Of a stretch of DNA of 18,516 nt, positions 1 to 6,895 are shown in pieces (the stretch's first letter is position 1; the number at the start of each line of letters is the position of its first letter). The translations under genes and the position numbers were made by a program. The notes under the pieces are model-generated. The model was not told the origin of the DNA. It was given only the letters and a program-made list of their open reading frames with translations, and did not search any database. The stretch lies in assembly GCA_002495065.1 (NCBI GenBank), contig DADT01000029.1, positions 1-18,516 on the forward strand, written 5' to 3'. The stretch is from Methanoregula sp. UBA471. Its GTDB lineage: Archaea > Halobacteriota > Methanomicrobia > Methanomicrobiales > Methanospirillaceae.

Positions 1-38
1 CAATACGGACACGTGGTTGGTACATATTTCAGTTCCAT
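1..38 (-). CDS. fdhA: formate dehydrogenase alpha subunit, 5' end only
   Basis: Only the first 12 codons and part of the next lie in the window; the gene runs off the left edge. They read MELKYVPTTCPY. This is the typical start of archaeal F420-dependent formate dehydrogenase alpha subunits, where the CPY leads into the CxxC motif of the N-terminal 4Fe-4S site. The ATG has a strong Shine-Dalgarno AGGAGG (46-51 on the plus strand, reverse complement) seven bases upstream, which fixes the start. The family protein oxidises formate to CO2 at a molybdopterin or tungstopterin centre and passes electrons through FdhB to F420. So little sequence is visible that another molybdopterin oxidoreductase with the same N-terminus cannot be excluded. 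Confidence 0.7.
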   Translation of the reverse strand, partial: MELKYVPTTCPY

Positions 39-45
39 AAGAATA

Positions 46-51
46 CCTCCT
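46..51 (-). promoter_or_regulatory. Shine-Dalgarno of fdhA
   Basis: AGGAGG on the minus strand, seven bases before the ATG at 38. It fixes the start of the partial fdhA and shows that this gene, unlike several others here, has a 5' leader. The promoter further upstream is not clear; a T-rich stretch around 99-111 is the only TATA-like candidate. Confidence 0.6.
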
Positions 52-468
52 ACACTTGCGAAGTCTGAATAATCAAGGTTAAAACTTGTGGTTCATTCGT
101 AAAAAATAGAGCAAAAATATGCGCTTTGCTTTTTTTATATGTTTTACTCAGAGGACAAATTTATTGAATACGGTTATCCTGACAACTAATAATGTGAAAT
201 TTTTGCTGGCAACGCATTGTTCGAATGCAAAAAGGCAGCCGTTAATACGATTTTTCCATTCATTGAAGCCCGTGTTCATTTTAAAAAACGAGTCATTTTC
301 CATCAATCGGCTTCATGATTTACCCTGGATCCTTCAATTATATGCATGGCAATCCAGTATGCAGACCTGAATGGCGATTATATTATGCAAATTATTATAA
401 AATTAAAAAAATTATTTATGCCTGGTCACGGAAGATGTGGTTTGAACGCGTGACAGGAGGAATGGAAC
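52..468. other. AT-rich divergent intergenic region, no gene seen
   Basis: About 415 bases separate fdhA (leaving leftward) from the TPR gene (leaving rightward). Base composition is clearly more AT-rich than in the genes. The open frames at 119-370 and 315-503 have no ribosome binding site, show no protein-like pattern and overlap each other, so I do not call them. The length is notable for a genome where many genes overlap; it may hold control sites for the formate dehydrogenase operon, but I recognise none. Confidence 0.5.
411..420 (+). promoter_or_regulatory. TATA box for the TPR gene
   Basis: ATTATTTATG lies in an A/T-only stretch 49 bases before the ATG at 469. Transcription would start near 443-446, giving a short leader that contains the AGGAGG at 455-460. 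This is inferred from archaeal TATA spacing only. Confidence 0.4.
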
Positions 469-810
469 ATGAAATTAAACGGCATGCATGGAACCTTTTC
501 TGAGGCTGAGTACCTGGTCAGGCAGGCGAGGGAAATGGCGATGGCAGGAGATCACAACACTGCAATCAATTATCTGAAACAGGCGATTACAGCATATCCC
601 CAGTATACAGAGGCATATTCGCTTCTCGGTAATTGTCAGGATTGCCTTGGCAGGAATGAAGAGGCTGTCGCCTCCTATAATCAGGCTCTTGCGCTTGATC
701 CCTGCCATGCAGACGCCTGGTTCAATAAGGGGATGAGTCTGAAAAAGATGGGACAAACCAAAGAAGCATCGCAGTGCATTGAAAAGTCGATCGATCTCTA
801 CTGCCGGTGA
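469..810 (+). CDS. small TPR-repeat protein
   Basis: A 113-residue protein made almost entirely of tetratricopeptide repeats. The first unit is near residues 12-43 (AEYLVRQAREMAMAGDHNTA then a Y-P ending), the second near 44-77 (AYSLLGNCQDCLGRNEEAV, ending ALDP), and a third near 78-111 (AWFNKGMSLKKMGQTKEA). The units show the usual W/Y-G-A-Y-A-P pattern. There is no signal peptide or membrane segment, so it is probably a cytoplasmic protein-protein interaction module. AGGAGG at 455-460 is eight bases before the ATG and decides the start. It stands alone, with long gaps on both sides. TPR proteins of this size are common in methanogens; the partner is unknown and no specific function can be given. 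Confidence 0.85.
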   Translation: MKLNGMHGTFSEAEYLVRQAREMAMAGDHNTAINYLKQAITAYPQYTEAYSLLGNCQDCLGRNEEAVASYNQALALDPCHADAWFNKGMSLKKMGQTKEASQCIEKSIDLYCR

Positions 811-910
811 AGACTCGTTCGCGATAGAGACTACACTTTCGACAAAGCAGCAGAATATTCAGAATCCGGAGAATCGGGATAAAAGCTCATCTCTCATCTC
901 AAATATTCCC

Positions 911-916
911 TTTTTT
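911..916 (+). terminator. T6 tract after the TPR gene
   Basis: CCCTTTTTT about 100 bases downstream of the TPR stop. Archaeal termination often uses oligo-T without a strong hairpin. Distance and shortness make this weak. The rest of 811-1090 holds nothing I recognise. Confidence 0.25.
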
Positions 917-1090
917 CAATACGGCTGAAACATTGTTAATCCTGCCAGATTGCACTGATTTTTACCAGGTTCTCAGGTCGCTTTTTAAAGGTCACAGGAA
1001 GGACGGGAATCCCCACGGTGTATCTGCAATTCCCGCAACCAATGTATTGATATGTGATTTCATTCAAAGGATCGATCAGGCAGGGTGTCC

Positions 1091-1612
1091 ATGTCAGACC
1101 TGAAATCTATTCCTGATGATGTGAAATGGCGGCTTGCAGCAAAGCTGGCTGCTCTTCTGCCTGCATTATATTAATCAGCGTTCCGCGACGTGGCAGGTGA
1201 CAGGTACGATGAAATTGAGCAGGGCATCTGGATGGAGATTTCATGTGTGGTGGATGATATTGTCCGTAATCTGTCGCTGCCCGTCGGTAATGCGGGTGAG
1301 CTTGCAGACAGCTTCCGGACGGTGATGGCAATCCTGTTTGGCCCCGATTACAAATCTGAAACTCTTGAATTCTCAAATGACGGGGCTGTTGTCCTTGTGA
1401 AACGATGCCCGCTTCCCGAACGATGCATGGGCGCAAAGCAAGGGGATATCTCTGCCTTCCAGCGATGCATGGCACTGACACTAACAACAATTCCCCACCT
1501 TAACAAAAGGTATTCAGCACGATTTGTGAGGGCAATGTGTACCGGTGATCGTCAGTGTGAACTGAAAATTGAAGGGGCGGAACCCGGTAAGGACGTCCAG
1601 GAAAAAAAGTAA
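1091..1612 (+). pseudogene. conserved archaeal-type protein interrupted by an in-frame TAA
   Basis: Reading from ATG 1091 gives 27 residues (MSDLKSIPDDVKWRLAAKLA onward) and then TAA at 1172-1174. The same frame continues directly as SAFRDVAGDRYDEIEQGIW and stays open to 1612. Both halves are protein-like and no frameshift is needed, so the simplest reading is one roughly 173-residue protein hit by a nonsense mutation. The only restart is GTG at 1190 (140 aa), which lacks a clear ribosome binding site and would lose the N-terminal helix. The C-terminal half has several cysteines (KRCPLPERC, RCMA) and ends in RAMCTGDRQCELKI, which resembles the C-x-GD-x-C end of V4R or ATC-hydrolase-like domains; this family link is tentative. 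A sequencing error, or a shorter functional product from 1190, are the alternatives. Confidence 0.6.
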
Positions 1613-1862
1613 CACTTTTACCATAAGGCTGCTCGTATTGGAAAATACTACAGGTTTTTTAGTCCGGTCATCTGTTGAGATCAGATAAAAACGCGTAGTG
1701 GGAAATAGTATTGTCCCACAACCAACTACCTGATCCTGCAATTTTCACTGTACTTGCTGATTCCCGTTTGGCATATCACCGGAAGCATGAGGAAGTGAGG
1801 ATTATCGGATTTGCACATTGAGCTGACGCCGCAATACGCTAAAAAATCGGCTCTGTTGAATC
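1613..1862. other. intergenic, no gene
   Basis: A T6 tract at 1655-1660 could end transcription of the broken gene. A 6-bp inverted repeat, GTGGGA at 1698-1703 and TCCCAC at 1714-1719, follows. Nothing else is recognisable before the repeat element at 1863. CTCTGTTGAA occurs twice, near 1851-1860 and 1866-1875. Confidence 0.4.
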
Positions 1863-2047
1863 AGCTCTGTTGAAACGGGCATGAACTGAATGGTTTTCCC
1901 CCGAACCATGAAAATTATTAAACCATGTAATTTTATGAGGGCTCCCCGCCTCAGGCCTCTCCGAGGCACGGCGGGGCAGTGCGTTGTTTACAAATATGCT
2001 TATAGACACTTTACCATTTGTTGAAAACTCAGGGTTTCTACAAAGCC
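1863..2047. repeat. MITE-like element, copy 1, with 14-bp imperfect terminal inverted repeats
   Basis: The left end AGCTCTGTTGAAAC (1863-1876) matches the inverted right end GTTTCTACAAAGCC (2034-2047) at 11 of 14 positions. Inside lies a segment (about 1880-1997) that recurs at 12091-12208 with few changes. It contains a hairpin with CCCCGCC at 1944-1950 and GGCGGGG at 1970-1976. A second shared segment, 2010-2038, recurs inverted at 12326-12354 with one mismatch. No open frame of useful size is inside. This fits a non-autonomous transposable element or the remnant of IS ends; no obvious target duplication flanks it. Confidence 0.6.
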
Positions 2048-2083
2048 AAAACTGGTATTTTGAATGAAAAAATAAACTCAATT

Positions 2084-2260
2084 CTATTTGAGATAATAAC
2101 CTACGGCCATGCAGATAAGTCCAAGATAAAATAATATATCGAATGGCCATGAAAAGCCAAGGCTTATCGAGGGTAGTCTCCTGAGATCCTGGATCAAGAT
2201 TAAGATAAATCCGATGGTAAAAAAACCGAAGCTGAACTGGGTTTTCGTCTTCTTGTCCAT
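2084..2260 (-). CDS. 58-aa predicted membrane protein
   Basis: The reverse strand from ATG at 2260 encodes 58 residues starting MDKKTKTQFSFGFFTIG and ending CMAVGYYLK, then TAG. There are two hydrophobic segments: about residues 9-24 (FSFGFFTIGFILILIQ) and 36-54 (GFSWPFDILFYLGLICMAVG), joined by a short basic loop (DLRRLP). Lysines lie at both ends, as in a two-helix membrane hairpin. GGAAG lies seven bases before the ATG and is a fair ribosome binding site. It sits on the same strand as the cbi operon, 85 bases after cbiE and beyond an oligo-T tract, so it may be separate. I do not recognise a family. The membrane-like pattern makes a chance frame less likely, but it is not proof. Confidence 0.5.
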   Translation of the reverse strand: MDKKTKTQFSFGFFTIGFILILIQDLRRLPSISLGFSWPFDILFYLGLICMAVGYYLK

Positions 2261-2297
2261 TGATACACTTCCTTCATAAGTCTATCAAACCCGTCAG

Positions 2298-2304
2298 AAA
2301 AAAA
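2298..2304 (-). terminator. oligo-T terminator after cbiE
   Basis: Seven T on the minus strand (A7 at 2298-2304), about 42 bases past the cbiE stop. No strong hairpin precedes it. It is a reasonable archaeal end for the long cbi transcript. Confidence 0.4.
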
Positions 2305-2345
2305 GCTTTGTTGTCATACATGAATGTTGGGGAGGACGAGAATCG

Positions 2346-2927
2346 TCAAAAATTTCCAATAACCAGTGAATAGAGAGCTTCAGCCGGTATGGGTGGCGAC
2401 TGAATATCCCCGATACGGATGCGCTCACGAGGATACCCGAGATTTTCGCAGAGTGCAATCTTCAGGGGAATCGGGAGTGCTGCAAGCCTCTTGTACAGAT
2501 CCTGTACGTCGAATTTCGGATCCGCGAGTAAAAAGACGATCTTTCCCGTCTTCACTTCTTCAACGGTATCCTGCATTCCTTTTTCATGCCCTTTACCGTG
2601 AGCTACGACTACAGACACCCGCGAAACAGGTATTTTCAACCGGGCTGTTGCAAGCTGAAAAGAAGAGATACCGCAAATTACCTCACCGGGAAGATATCCG
2701 AGCCCGGCGAGCATCGGGTCACCGGTGGAAAGGATAACGACATTTTCAGGAAGATTTTTGAGCTGTTTGAAATCATCGATAGTCTTTACCATACAACCAA
2801 CCGGAATACAGGACCGTGCGAGATCGATTGCACGGTCGGAGCCATAGATGATTTCAGCCCTGGAAATCTCACGGATTGCCTGTTCGGTGAGCATCCCCGG
2901 CCCACACCCGACACCTATAATTTTCAT
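2346..2927 (-). CDS. cbiE: cobalt-precorrin-7 C5-methyltransferase
   Basis: A 193-residue tetrapyrrole methylase-fold protein that uses SAM to methylate C5 of the corrin ring. The N-terminal loop IGVGCGPGMLTEQAI (about residues 4-18) and the VVILSTGDPMLAGLG loop (about 63-77) are the SAM and substrate-binding signatures typical of CbiE; GDPMLAGLG is diagnostic against CbiF, CbiH and CbiL. It is stand-alone rather than fused to CbiT, which is the first gene of the same operon. Its ATG overlaps the cbiD stop as ATGA, so the two are probably translationally coupled. The length is normal for archaeal CbiE. It is the last gene of the operon. Confidence 0.93.
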   Translation of the reverse strand: MKIIGVGCGPGMLTEQAIREISRAEIIYGSDRAIDLARSCIPVGCMVKTIDDFKQLKNLPENVVILSTGDPMLAGLGYLPGEVICGISSFQLATARLKIPVSRVSVVVAHGKGHEKGMQDTVEEVKTGKIVFLLADPKFDVQDLYKRLAALPIPLKIALCENLGYPRERIRIGDIQSPPIPAEALYSLVIGNF

Positions 2928-3928
2928 GGTTTTTCTCCAAGAATGAAACCGTCACGGTTCACCAGTTCGACCCTGACGTGCGGGTATTCTTTTTTAAATG
3001 TATCAAGGGTCGATTGCATGACACGCTGAAATCCAGGTGTTGCGGCAAATTCCTCGACTGTGGAATATCCCGTTCCCTCAAGGATATCCGGATTGATAAA
3101 ACGCAGGATAAGTGCGGGGAGCCCGAAAAGGATCACCTCACCATGAACCGCAGCCAGTGCCTCAGCAATCCTGCTCCCAATCAGCACGATCTCCTTGTCC
3201 GGATACCGGAGGCGTGCGTAACGGAGCCCTATACGCCCGGTCGTCAGGACAGCATCGTGTGCGACAGCCAGCCTTTCACCCACGGATTCCTCAAGGTGGT
3301 CATCCCATGGCTCGACAAGACCGGTTGTCCCCAGTATGGAGATCCCGCCAACCACGCCAACCCGGCTGTTCAGCGTTTTCTTTGCGATACCAGGACCCTC
3401 CGGGATACGCAACCGGACCTCCACACCGCAAAGTCCCTGCTGGTTTACTGCTTCTTCCATTGAGGTGAGAATACAGGCAAGCGGTGCGGGACTAATCGCC
3501 GGATCTCCTTTCCGGAACCGTGGAGTATCGCGTGAAAACCTGCCGATACCTTCTCCTGGTAAAAAGTGAATTCCCTCATTCCGGGGCACAGCATCTGCGA
3601 TAAATTCGCATCCCGCCGTTACATCATCCGGATAATCCCCGCCATACTTTTTGCAGGACGCATGTCCACAAGACCCGGATACTGCAACTGAAACGACCAG
3701 GCCACAGGGAATTTTTACGGGGACTGCTGTCACATCTCTGGAAAGAGAGAGAATTGCCGCTTTGCACGCGGCAGCAGCAGTTGTCCCGGTGGTATACCCA
3801 CGCCGTAATACGGTACCTGATGACGTGAGTACCCCCAGTCCTTCCACAGCAAGACGAAGAAGATCCGGTGAATGGCATTTTTTTATCCACGCTTCAGGAT
3901 AATCAAAGCCGCTGACCGGGTCTCTCAT
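2924..3928 (-). CDS. cbiD: cobalt-precorrin-5B C1-methyltransferase
   Basis: A 334-residue CbiD, the SAM-dependent C1 methylase of the anaerobic cobalamin route, unrelated in fold to the other cbi methylases. The family signature RRGYTTGTTAAAACKAA lies near residues 42-58, followed by CGHASCKKYGGDYPDDVT with the conserved GGDYPDDVT. Central GVVGGISILGTTGLVEP (about 212-228) is also a strong CbiD mark. The ATG follows the cbiC TAG with no gap. An N-terminal stretch of about 40 residues precedes the family core; methanogen CbiD proteins can have this, and no better start is visible. Confidence 0.95.
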   Translation of the reverse strand: MRDPVSGFDYPEAWIKKCHSPDLLRLAVEGLGVLTSSGTVLRRGYTTGTTAAAACKAAILSLSRDVTAVPVKIPCGLVVSVAVSGSCGHASCKKYGGDYPDDVTAGCEFIADAVPRNEGIHFLPGEGIGRFSRDTPRFRKGDPAISPAPLACILTSMEEAVNQQGLCGVEVRLRIPEGPGIAKKTLNSRVGVVGGISILGTTGLVEPWDDHLEESVGERLAVAHDAVLTTGRIGLRYARLRYPDKEIVLIGSRIAEALAAVHGEVILFGLPALILRFINPDILEGTGYSTVEEFAATPGFQRVMQSTLDTFKKEYPHVRVELVNRDGFILGEKP

Positions 3929-4588
3929 CTACAGGCCTTCAATATATATAGTGATACATTCATTGAGTGCCGCGACAGCAACCGGTGTACCGCCCCGTGT
4001 TCCTTCCGTCGACAGGGATGGAACGTCCATCGTGCGCAGCAGTTCCTTTGACTCGGCTGCATTGACAAATCCTACCGGAGTTCCGATGATAACTGCAGGT
4101 ACGATGCCTTCACGGACCATTTCACAAAGGGTCAGCAGGGCAGAGGGCGCATTACCAATAACAATAATCGATCCTGCAAGTTTTTTCCGGAGGGCAACAA
4201 ACCCGGCTGAGCTCCTGGTTATCCCGCGTTCCAGGGCGATCTCCTCGCCGAAGTCCAGGGCACACAGCACCTCGCTCCTATGGCCCTTTTTCTGGACACC
4301 GGTCTGGACCATCCTTATGTCAGTAATAACAGGTGCACCGTGCCGGAGAGCTGCGATTGTTGCAGATACGGGATCCCTGTTAAACCGGATGAGTTCGGCC
4401 ATGCTGAAGTCTCCGACAGCGATCGAACACCTCTGCCGGACACGGTCTTCAGGATTTGCGTTGCCGATTGCTTCCCGTGCCAGCATGCGCGACTTTTTTG
4501 AAATCTCATATGCTTCCCGTGTATGAGCCCCCGGATCAATATACATATTTGGTGTGATACCCCCGTGGTGTAATAATTCCCCTGACAT
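3929..4588 (-). CDS. cbiC: cobalt-precorrin-8 methylmutase (CbiC), catalytic His position is Ile
   Basis: CbiC/CobH family, 219 residues with the start chosen here. It moves a methyl from C11 to C12 to give cobyrinate. Conserved blocks are HGAPVITDIRMVQTGV, ITRSSAGFVALRKKLAGS, VIGNAPSALLTL and GTPVGFVNAAESK. I chose ATG 4588 because GGAGG lies ten bases upstream. The frame is open to 4630, and ATG 4546 is a third option that would barely overlap cbiH. With 4588, the gene overlaps cbiH by 53 bases. Oddity: at the place of the proton-donating His of CobH (RMVHACG), this protein reads RQRCSIAVGD, so the His aligns with Ile56 (codon 4421-4423). From memory, related methanogen CbiC proteins share this, so it is probably a lineage trait rather than decay. 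Confidence 0.9.
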   Translation of the reverse strand: MSGELLHHGGITPNMYIDPGAHTREAYEISKKSRMLAREAIGNANPEDRVRQRCSIAVGDFSMAELIRFNRDPVSATIAALRHGAPVITDIRMVQTGVQKKGHRSEVLCALDFGEEIALERGITRSSAGFVALRKKLAGSIIVIGNAPSALLTLCEMVREGIVPAVIIGTPVGFVNAAESKELLRTMDVPSLSTEGTRGGTPVAVAALNECITIYIEGL

Positions 4589-5321
4589 GTTCACCCATCC
4601 TCCATAGTCTGCTCTCCTTTCCACCGACAATCACCGTCGTATGCATGTCTACTGCCCCCCAGACACTCTCCACATCGCCAAGCGTCGTGACGATCATTTC
4701 TTCGCCGTCACGCAGAGCATTCCTGACAATTGCTATCGGCGTCCCTGTATCAAGGTATTTCCGGGCATGTTCCATGGCAAGAGCGAAATTATGCGGTCTG
4801 CCCCTGCTCTTTGGATTGTAGAGTACAACAGGAATGCCGGTTGAAAACACAGCATCAAGCCTCTGTTCGATGATTTCAAGGGGTGTCAGGAGATCTGACA
4901 GACTAATCACTGCAAAATCCCCTGATAAGGGAGATCCGATCCGCGATGCAGCCGCATTTGCTGCCGTGACTCCCGGAATGATCTCTACATCAATATCAGC
5001 GCCGGAATGTTCCAGCACCTCAAGGACGATGCTTGCCATGCCGTAAATACCTGCATCACCACCCGAGACAATGGCAACAGCAGAAGACCGGGCAAGATTA
5101 ACCGCCTGCTCTGCCCTCTCAACCTCTTTACCCATCGAGCTCCGGATCACCTGTTTTCCTGTGAGCAGGGGTTCAAGAGGATCCAGATACGAAGCATTCC
5201 CGATAACGTAGTCAGAGGAAGCAATTGCCCTGAGTGCCCGGGGGGTGATATATTCCAGGCGTCCGGGTCCAAGACCGACAATAGAAAGACTTCCCTTTCC
5301 TGGTTCAGTGTGCGATGGCAA
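4536..5321 (-). CDS. cbiH: cobalt-precorrin-3 (cobalt-factor III) C17-methyltransferase
   Basis: A 261-residue tetrapyrrole methylase that methylates C17 and drives ring contraction by lactone formation. Visible signatures are SIVGLGPGRLEYITPRAL (about 13-30), VSGGDAGIYGMA (about 84-95), EIIPGVTAANAAASRIGSPL and VVLYNPKSRGRP, all typical of CbiH/CobJ. The start is TTG at 5321, not ATG: no in-frame ATG or GTG precedes the conserved core, and GGGAG lies about eight bases upstream of the TTG. It overlaps the end of cbiG by 17 bases. The C-terminus ends in ITPRGYHTKYVY, as in other archaeal CbiH, and is overlapped by the start of cbiC. Confidence 0.93.
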   Translation of the reverse strand: MPSHTEPGKGSLSIVGLGPGRLEYITPRALRAIASSDYVIGNASYLDPLEPLLTGKQVIRSSMGKEVERAEQAVNLARSSAVAIVSGGDAGIYGMASIVLEVLEHSGADIDVEIIPGVTAANAAASRIGSPLSGDFAVISLSDLLTPLEIIEQRLDAVFSTGIPVVLYNPKSRGRPHNFALAMEHARKYLDTGTPIAIVRNALRDGEEMIVTTLGDVESVWGAVDMHTTVIVGGKESRLWRMGEHVRGIITPRGYHTKYVY

Positions 5322-6177
5322 TGGTGACTCTCCCGAATACTTTCTTTTTCATAACGAGTTCTCTTTTCTTTGCAACGGCGAGTGCACACGGTTCAGCAAC
5401 ACCGGAGAGCCCGATCTTTGTTGCCCGGGACGGGGAAACGCCGGCCTGTGCATTTATTGTTTCATCGTCAAGGAATATTAAATTGCCAGAGAGTGCAGAG
5501 ATCGCTTCGGAAAGTCCGGTTTCGTCCCACTTTTTCCGTGTAGTTACATAGGCAAGAACATCGCATTCTGCTACCCCTGTTTCCGCCAGTCCCTCCCTGA
5601 TCGCATCCAGCACTTCTGAAGATTTCACACCCCTGCGGCACCCGATTCCGACAGTAAATTCCCCATCTTTCAGCAATATCGAAACATCCTTGCCGGCGAT
5701 TACAATCCCGGGACCCCCGATTGCATAGACCGGTATGTCCCCGTCAAGGAGCGCAGAATTAACCATCCTGGTTGATTCCCGGTTAATGATATCACAGGCT
5801 GAACGTTGTGCAATCGCCTCCACAGAATCCCTGCCGGTAGCTTCAGTTGCGGTCGTGATAACCGGCTGGATGCCCAGCCCGGTCAGCTCTTTAGCCAGTT
5901 CATTTGCCCCATGATGTCCCCCAAGAACCGGAATCGCGTATACAAGATCCGGACTGACTACGACTACGGCCGGATCATTCCACTTATCCCGGATAAGCGG
6001 AGCAATCTGCCGGACAACGATTCCCATCGACATGACGGCTACGATACGAGGCGTCTGAGGAAAGATCTCCGAAAAGAGGGTGGGAGTATATTCCCGGACA
6101 TCCGCACCCAGAAAAGATGCCACCTGTTCCGCCTTGCCCATAAACCTGGAAAGTGCAATGACCAGAGTATCGTTCAT
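5305..6177 (-). CDS. cbiG: cobalt-precorrin-5A hydrolase
   Basis: A 290-residue CbiG, which opens the delta-lactone and releases C20 as acetaldehyde, the ring-contraction step special to the anaerobic route. The N-terminal domain has RIVAVMSMGIVVRQIAPLI (about 44-62) and VVVVSPDLVYAIPVLGGHHGANELA (about 72-96), where VLGGHHGAN is the family signature. The C-terminal domain begins near FTVGIGCRRGVKSSEVLDAI (about 174-193), ends around PSRATKIGLSGVAEPCAL, and is complete. Length is normal for the two-domain archaeal form. Its ATG overlaps the cbiF TGA as ATGA. Confidence 0.94.
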   Translation of the reverse strand: MNDTLVIALSRFMGKAEQVASFLGADVREYTPTLFSEIFPQTPRIVAVMSMGIVVRQIAPLIRDKWNDPAVVVVSPDLVYAIPVLGGHHGANELAKELTGLGIQPVITTATEATGRDSVEAIAQRSACDIINRESTRMVNSALLDGDIPVYAIGGPGIVIAGKDVSILLKDGEFTVGIGCRRGVKSSEVLDAIREGLAETGVAECDVLAYVTTRKKWDETGLSEAISALSGNLIFLDDETINAQAGVSPSRATKIGLSGVAEPCALAVAKKRELVMKKKVFGRVTIAIAH

Positions 6178-6893
6178 GAATAGAGATATGACCTCGTATG
6201 ACCCCGTTTTTGAGGATCCAGAACGCCTCCCACGACCAGGAGAGCTGTTCGCTCGATCCCGTTGTCCGTAGCTTTTTTTGCAATATCTCCGACGGTTCCA
6301 CGGACAATTTTCTGATCAGGCCAGGATGCGTGATAAATGACAGCCGCCGGGGTATCAGGCGGGCAGAGGAGTTTTTTTGTGATCTCGCCCAGTTTTTCGG
6401 CACCAAGAAAAATGACCATCGTAGCACCATGCCCGGAGAGTTCCCGGATCTGGTCGTGATCGAGGGTTTTTCCGGCGGGTCGGGTGACGATCAGGCTTTC
6501 TGAGACACCGCGAAGTGTAAGTTGTGTCCCGAGCGCAGCCGCAGCAGCGAAGAGCGATGATACCCCGGGGACGATATCAACCGCGATTCCCCGTTTTTCA
6601 AGCTCATCGATCTGTTCGACTATTGCGCCATATAATGAAGGGTCCCCGGAATGGAGCCTGACCACCATTTTTCCTGCATTGACCGCACTCTCCATTGCTA
6701 GGACCAGCTCTTCAAGGTCCATACCCCAGCTGTCAAGTTTTATTCTCGCCTCAGACCGTGCAATAAGTACCGGATTGACCAGTGAGCCGGCATAGATAAG
6801 GACATCGGCCTTTTTAAGAAGGGATAATCCCTTTATGGTAATCAGGTCGGGATCTCCCGGGCCTGCACCTACAAACCAGACCTTTCTCTGCAT
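6174..6893 (-). CDS. cbiF: cobalt-precorrin-4 C11-methyltransferase
   Basis: A 239-residue tetrapyrrole methylase acting on C11. It begins KVWFVGAGPGDPDLITIKG, then ADVLIYAGSLVNPVLI (about 29-44), VVRLHSGDPSLYGAIVEQ (about 77-94) and VDIVPGVSSLFAAAAALGTQLT. YAGSLVNP and LHSGDPSLYGA separate CbiF/CobM from its paralogues next door. The ATG follows the cbiL stop by two bases. It is a normal-length, complete gene with no substitutions in the SAM loops that I can see. Confidence 0.95.
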   Translation of the reverse strand: MQRKVWFVGAGPGDPDLITIKGLSLLKKADVLIYAGSLVNPVLIARSEARIKLDSWGMDLEELVLAMESAVNAGKMVVRLHSGDPSLYGAIVEQIDELEKRGIAVDIVPGVSSLFAAAAALGTQLTLRGVSESLIVTRPAGKTLDHDQIRELSGHGATMVIFLGAEKLGEITKKLLCPPDTPAAVIYHASWPDQKIVRGTVGDIAKKATDNGIERTALLVVGGVLDPQKRGHTRSYLYS

Positions 6894-6895
6894 GA

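Noticed and set aside
119..370. 83-codon open frame on the plus strand
   Set aside because: No ribosome binding site, AT-rich chance composition, no recognisable motif; lies in a promoter region.
475..756. 93-codon minus-strand frame opposite the TPR gene
   Set aside because: Shadow of a clear TPR coding sequence.
1172..1174. Pyrrolysine readthrough at the internal stop
   Set aside because: The codon is TAA; pyrrolysine uses TAG, and no other recoding signal is visible.
1839..2150. 103-codon minus-strand frame across the repeat element
   Set aside because: It runs through the terminal repeat and hairpin and competes with the better 58-aa membrane frame.
3951..4526. 191-codon plus-strand frame opposite cbiC
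   Set aside because: Antisense shadow; cbiC is certain from its conserved blocks.
4589..4630. Longer CbiC start
   Set aside because: GGAGG fits ATG 4588 better, and the extra 14 residues do not resemble the family.
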